Shown one piece after another: positions 40,585-44,105 of a stretch of DNA of 44,105 nt (its first letter is position 1; each line of letters starts with the position of its first letter). The stretch comes from an uncultured Clostridia bacterium (GTDB lineage: Bacteria; Bacillota; Clostridia; Christensenellales; UBA1242). Made by a program: the position numbers and the translations under genes. The stretch covers positions 1-44,105 of the forward strand of contig CALWRN010000045.1 of the NCBI GenBank assembly GCA_944383975.1. The letters are read 5' to 3'. The notes below the pieces were generated by a model. It ran no database searches, was not told the DNA's origin, and saw only the letters and a list, made by a program, of their open reading frames with translations.

Positions 40585-41829
40585 TTATGCTTTTCTATTT
40601 AAAATAACTAATGTTTCATATTCCCCTGTCCTTGCAAACATATCAAACAAAGTCACCTCGCAAACTTGATAGGATGTTAAATAAGATAGGTCTCTTATCA
40701 ATGTTGCACTATTGCAAGAAACATAGATTAATCTTTTGCATAACGAATTATTAATGCTTTCTACAACCTTTTTATCTATACCTGCTCTAGGTGGGTCAAC
40801 AATAATAGTTTCAAAATCTTCATCTAAATTATATAAAACTTTTGCACAATCGCCATTTATGTTTAACAAATTAAAAAGTCCATTTTCTTCTTTAAGTTTT
40901 TCAGCATCAAAATGTTCGGCTTTACCAAGTTCAATTCCAACAACTCGTGAACAATGTTTTGATAAAACCCCACTTAAAACTCCTGCACCACTATAACAGT
41001 TAACAACACTATCTCCCATTATTGAATCAACAACCTTTTGATATAACTGTGAAGTTAAATATTTATTTACTTGATGAAAAGAATTGACATTAAATTTTGC
41101 TGAAAGCCCAAGTTCATTAGCAAATAAAAATTTTTGTCCAATTTCATAGGTCGTTATTTTGTTATAAGTTTGGTATATGCCAAAATTAGAACCTAGCATC
41201 AAATATAGTCCTTGAAAATTTAAGACTTTATTCTTTTTCATAATAAAATTAATTAAACATAAATTTTCTTCTTGCCTTATGACAATCTCACTAATATCAT
41301 CAAATAAATTTTGTGCATTAATAAAAACCCTTATATTTTCAATTGCTTTATTTATTAAATTGTCAACAAGCAAACATTTATCTATATCAATAATTTCATT
41401 GCTCTCATTTTTTTTCAATCCAATTTTATTTCTATCAACAAAAAGTTTAATTTTGTTTCTATACCCATATTGTTTTGGACTTGGAACAAAATTAATCTCT
41501 TTATTATAACCTATTTTACTAAATTGATTTTTTAATAACTGAAGCTTAATTTTTAATTCATTTTCATAATTAGTATGTTGATACACACACCCACCACATT
41601 TAGTAAAATATGGACAAGGGGCTTCTTCTCTTAATGGGCTTTTAACTAATACTTTTAAAAGTTCGCCTTTGCAAAAAGATGATTTACTACTTTTAATTTT
41701 TAAAGAGACTTTTTCATTTTTCAAAACATAGCGAACAAAACATACTTTGCCATCTAAACGGCAAACACCCTCTCCATCATAACCATAACCCGTTATTTCT
41801 GCACTATAAATATTATTATCTTCAATCAT
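40585..41829 (-). CDS. 23S rRNA (uracil-5-)-methyltransferase of the RlmD/RlmCD family
   Basis: SAM-dependent RNA methyltransferase of the TrmA/RlmD group, 414 aa. An N-terminal TRAM domain (ITGYGYDGEGVCRLDG) is followed by the 4Fe-4S ligands CPYFTKCGGC and a fourth Cys in DIDKCLL. The methyltransferase has NCYSGAGVLSG (SAM site), VDPPRAGIDK, and YVSCNSATLIRDL with the catalytic Cys; FARTGEYET holds the general base Glu. The end VILNRK is normal. It overlaps the engB stop by ATGA, a coupled junction. In Firmicutes such enzymes often act on U747 and/or U1939; which is used here is not predictable. Confidence 0.92.
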   Translation of the reverse strand: MIEDNNIYSAEITGYGYDGEGVCRLDGKVCFVRYVLKNEKVSLKIKSSKSSFCKGELLKVLVKSPLREEAPCPYFTKCGGCVYQHTNYENELKIKLQLLKNQFSKIGYNKEINFVPSPKQYGYRNKIKLFVDRNKIGLKKNESNEIIDIDKCLLVDNLINKAIENIRVFINAQNLFDDISEIVIRQEENLCLINFIMKKNKVLNFQGLYLMLGSNFGIYQTYNKITTYEIGQKFLFANELGLSAKFNVNSFHQVNKYLTSQLYQKVVDSIMGDSVVNCYSGAGVLSGVLSKHCSRVVGIELGKAEHFDAEKLKEENGLFNLLNINGDCAKVLYNLDEDFETIIVDPPRAGIDKKVVESINNSLCKRLIYVSCNSATLIRDLSYLTSYQVCEVTLFDMFARTGEYETLVILNRKA

Positions 41830-42416
41830 AAAGCACTATCCAATTTATTTTCAATATAATTTAAAATTTTACCTCTGCCAAGCCCACTTTGACTGCTGCT
41901 TACAATAATCATTTCCTCTCTTATATTTAATGTTTTAACAATAATATTTAAATATGATTTTATTTTGCTTTTTGCAATTTTGTCAGCTTTTGTTGCAATA
42001 ACCATAAAAGGCAAATTGTTATACACTAAATATTCAATCATTTGCCTGTCTTGTAAAGATGGCTCATGCCTTATATCTAATAAGACAAAAATAGTTTGAA
42101 GATCGTTTGAATTTTTTAAATAAACATCTATCAAACTTGACCAAATATCTAATTGAGATTTTCCAACCTTTGCATAACCATAGCCTGGTAAATCAACAAA
42201 CATAAATTGATTATTAATTTCAAAATAATTAATCATCTTCGTTTTACCAGGAGTAGAAGATGCTTTTGCAAGGTTTTTATTATTTGTAAGATTGTTTATT
42301 AATGAGGATTTTCCAACATTACTTCTTCCAACAAAAGCGAATTCTGGCTTGCCACTATTTAAAATTTTATCTCCACTAACAACACTTGTTTTATAAACAG
42401 CACTCTTTATATTCAT
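41826..42416 (-). CDS. engB: Ribosome biogenesis GTPase EngB (YsxC/YihA)
   Basis: Essential GTPase for 50S subunit assembly. The 196 aa carry G1 GRSNVGKSSLIN, G2 STPGKT, G3 DLPGYGYAKV, G4 ATKADK and G5 VSSSQSG, all in normal spacing. Length fits. No SD lies before the ATG; instead a -10 sequence ends 6 nt upstream. rlmD follows with a 4-nt overlap, so one probably leaderless mRNA would express both. Confidence 0.96.
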   Translation of the reverse strand: MNIKSAVYKTSVVSGDKILNSGKPEFAFVGRSNVGKSSLINNLTNNKNLAKASSTPGKTKMINYFEINNQFMFVDLPGYGYAKVGKSQLDIWSSLIDVYLKNSNDLQTIFVLLDIRHEPSLQDRQMIEYLVYNNLPFMVIATKADKIAKSKIKSYLNIIVKTLNIREEMIIVSSSQSGLGRGKILNYIENKLDSAL

Positions 42417-42422
42417 AAAATG

Positions 42423-42451
42423 ATTTTAACATAAATTTATTTAAAATACAA
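42423..42451 (-). promoter_or_regulatory. Sigma-A-type promoter of engB-rlmD, 6 nt before the ATG
   Basis: On the minus strand TTGTAT (42451-42446), 17-nt spacer, TAAAAT (42428-42423), then CATTTT and the engB ATG. Confidence 0.62.
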
Positions 42452-42557
42452 TTAATTATCTCTTTTTAATAATTTTTATACACCTTGCCTTATTATTTTT
42501 AATAACTAAAAAATAAATAAAATTTAAAATAATTGAAAACTTTTATCAATATAAAAA

Positions 42558-42576
42558 GACACTCTTAAAGAGTGCC
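42558..42576 (-). terminator. Rho-independent terminator of the InlB-repeat gene
   Basis: Hairpin ACACTC / GAGTGC extended by flanking bases; on the minus strand followed by TTTTTATATT, 14 nt past the stop. Confidence 0.78.
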
Positions 42577-42590
42577 TTTATATTTTTAAA

Positions 42591-44105
42591 TTATGCTAAT
42601 ACAAAATTGAAAGTTAAACTAATTTTTGAAATAGTGCTTATATCAAGTGTTAAATCTCCACTGTCAATTTCAGATTGAATAGCATTGAAGATATCATTAA
42701 ATGTTATTGTTCCACCAGTTGCCATTCCAAGAGGAATTGGTTTTGCAATATCATTTATTCTAATTTCAACTGTTTCAAGAGGAGTTTTTAATGTTACTTC
42801 TTTATACTCACCAGTGCCTATTCCTGTTTGACGATAAATCCCTTCAAATCCACCAAAAGCAAGATCAAGAACATCAGAATCAGTATTGTAATAATTTTCT
42901 CCTACCTTATCTTCAAACATAACTGCTTTTTGAATATCACTTATTATAGTATATTCATCACCATTTTTTCCAAATACTTCCCAATTTCCTTGTCCTATTC
43001 CTTCAATTTCATAATTTGAAACACCATTGATATAAAGTGCGAAATCAGGATAAACACATTCCCAAACAGCAACAACATTTACATTCAAAGCATTTTCATT
43101 TACAAGAACAGTTCCTAAAGATATACCATTATTTACATAATCATTAGTTTCAGAATTATAAGTGTAAAGTGTATCATTATAGTTTACACCAACAAAATTA
43201 TATCCTTCTCTTTCAGTATTATAACTTGAGAATCCACTGCTTACTTTATAAGTTACATTTGCAGTTGTTTCATCGATCTCACTTCTTTGAACTGTAATAT
43301 TATAAGATCTTTCGCTGAGTGAAATATACATAACATATTCAGTATTTACTGTAAATGGTATTTCATTTGCTTTAACATCATCACCATTAATATCAACCCA
43401 ACTTACAAAATCATATCCTGGTTTTTTATTTGTAAGATAATCAACAACTCTTGAATCTTCAGAATCAACAAGTTGATAATTTCTTAATGATTTCTCGGTT
43501 ACTCTATCTTGAGCAATAACATAACCAGTATCTTTATCTTGATATGATATAACCATTTGATTTGACCATGCTGGATTTAAAGTATATTCACCAGAATTTG
43601 CAAATGTTGCTGTTTTATAAGATGATACATCAGTAGAATTAACAACATACCAACCATCAAAAGTTGCACCAGCAACAGGTTCTAATGTTTTAAGTGCTTC
43701 ACCATATTTATAGGTTTTGCCTTGTTCACCTTCTTCAATAACCACATCAGAGCCGTCATCCATAATTCCTGCATAAGTTATAGTATATTCCTTAACATCT
43801 CTAACTGCAGTTAATGTTGTATTACCTCTAACAAAGAAAGTATATGATACTGATGTATTTACTGCTTGGTCTTTTTCTCTATCAATCTCTTCATAATTTC
43901 CGTTATACCAACCAACGAAGTCATAACCTGTTCCTTCATAAGTTACAGTAACCTCAGTATTTTTCTTTACAGAAACTTCATTTAAATCTTGCTTTTCATT
44001 ATTAATGTAAATAGAAACATTAGATGATGCGCCATAACCACCTTCAACACCACCACTTAAAACTTTTAATGTGCATGCCATTGCTTCGGTTACACATAAA
44101 GCAGA
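42591..44105 (-). CDS. InlB-repeat surface protein, C-terminal part (cut by window end)
   Basis: The frame is open to the window edge (eight more codons before the first ATG, at 44081, which has no SD), so the gene begins outside. At least 504 residues are seen. Repeats of the Listeria-Bacteroides/InlB_B type, with GY-x-F-x-GWY or variants, occur: GYDFVGWYNG, GATFDGWYVV, GYDFVSWVDI and GYNFVGVNYN, spaced about 75-85 residues apart. The last ~160 residues form a different beta-rich domain and the protein ends SLTFNFVLA with no LPxTG or membrane anchor, so it may be secreted or held by other means. Such proteins are usually large, variable cell-surface or adhesin-like proteins. Confidence 0.87.
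   Translation of the reverse strand, partial: SALCVTEAMACTLKVLSGGVEGGYGASSNVSIYINNEKQDLNEVSVKKNTEVTVTYEGTGYDFVGWYNGNYEEIDREKDQAVNTSVSYTFFVRGNTTLTAVRDVKEYTITYAGIMDDGSDVVIEEGEQGKTYKYGEALKTLEPVAGATFDGWYVVNSTDVSSYKTATFANSGEYTLNPAWSNQMVISYQDKDTGYVIAQDRVTEKSLRNYQLVDSEDSRVVDYLTNKKPGYDFVSWVDINGDDVKANEIPFTVNTEYVMYISLSERSYNITVQRSEIDETTANVTYKVSSGFSSYNTEREGYNFVGVNYNDTLYTYNSETNDYVNNGISLGTVLVNENALNVNVVAVWECVYPDFALYINGVSNYEIEGIGQGNWEVFGKNGDEYTIISDIQKAVMFEDKVGENYYNTDSDVLDLAFGGFEGIYRQTGIGTGEYKEVTLKTPLETVEIRINDIAKPIPLGMATGGTITFNDIFNAIQSEIDSGDLTLDISTISKISLTFNFVLA

Noticed and set aside
1..44105. CRISPR array, riboswitch or insertion sequence
   Set aside because: No regularly spaced repeats, transposase reading frame with inverted ends, or recognised riboswitch leader was found on either strand.

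Overview
The window comes from a low-G+C (roughly 30% by eye), endospore-forming bacterium with meso-diaminopimelate-type peptidoglycan. It is most likely an uncultured Clostridia-type Bacillota genome. Sporulation is shown by spoIIR, sleB, ypeB, a sipL homologue and spoVG. The DAP-type wall is shown by the DNPR motif in MurE. Nothing in the window fixes a species.

Layout. (1) 1-9120, minus strand: cell-wall precursor genes in four blocks, in transcription order alpha/beta hydrolase-murF-ddl, then murE, then mraY-murD-ftsW, then murA (cut by the window start). (2) 9257-11176, plus strand: spoVG and two tandem paralogues of unknown function, each paralogue with its own signals. (3) 11270-15919: a spore module with spoIIR-sleB-ypeB and sipL on the minus strand and veg divergent. 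(4) 15998-24233, minus: a housekeeping series rpoZ, priA-def, fmt-rlmN and rsgA-rpe-SHOCT membrane protein, plus an HD hydrolase. It resembles the usual Firmicutes priA-to-rpe cluster but lacks rsmB, prpC and prkC, and A/T-only spacers separate its blocks. (5) 24379-32690, minus: pyruvate phosphate dikinase, three unknown genes, an orphan VirD4/TraG coupling ATPase and a large XRE-type regulator. (6) 32850-39259: a TVP38-type membrane protein, an SDR/EFR1-ferredoxin pair, the Sua5-type tRNA threonylcarbamoylation enzyme, a MarR-hydrolase operon and tRNA-Arg(UCG). (7) 39466-44105: two small unknown genes, engB-rlmD, and the 3' part of an InlB-repeat surface protein.

How the genes work together. 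Regions 1 and 3 build wall precursor and the spore coat/cortex germination system. Region 4 covers translation start (fmt, def), rRNA modification, ribosome assembly and replication restart. No CRISPR array, insertion sequence, prophage or rRNA gene was seen.

The most interesting signals are: several unit-first genes with no Shine-Dalgarno sequence and a -10 element 6-9 nt before the start codon (priA, engB and the TVP38 gene), suggesting leaderless mRNAs; a tRNA-Arg in which the nearly invariant G19:C56 tertiary pair appears replaced by U19:A56; a MurF with a membrane-spanning N-terminus; a lone conjugation-type ATPase; an SDR with a degenerate zinc-finger-like tail; and a MarR-type promoter with a palindrome in its spacer. 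No single clearly new multi-gene system could be shown from sequence alone.
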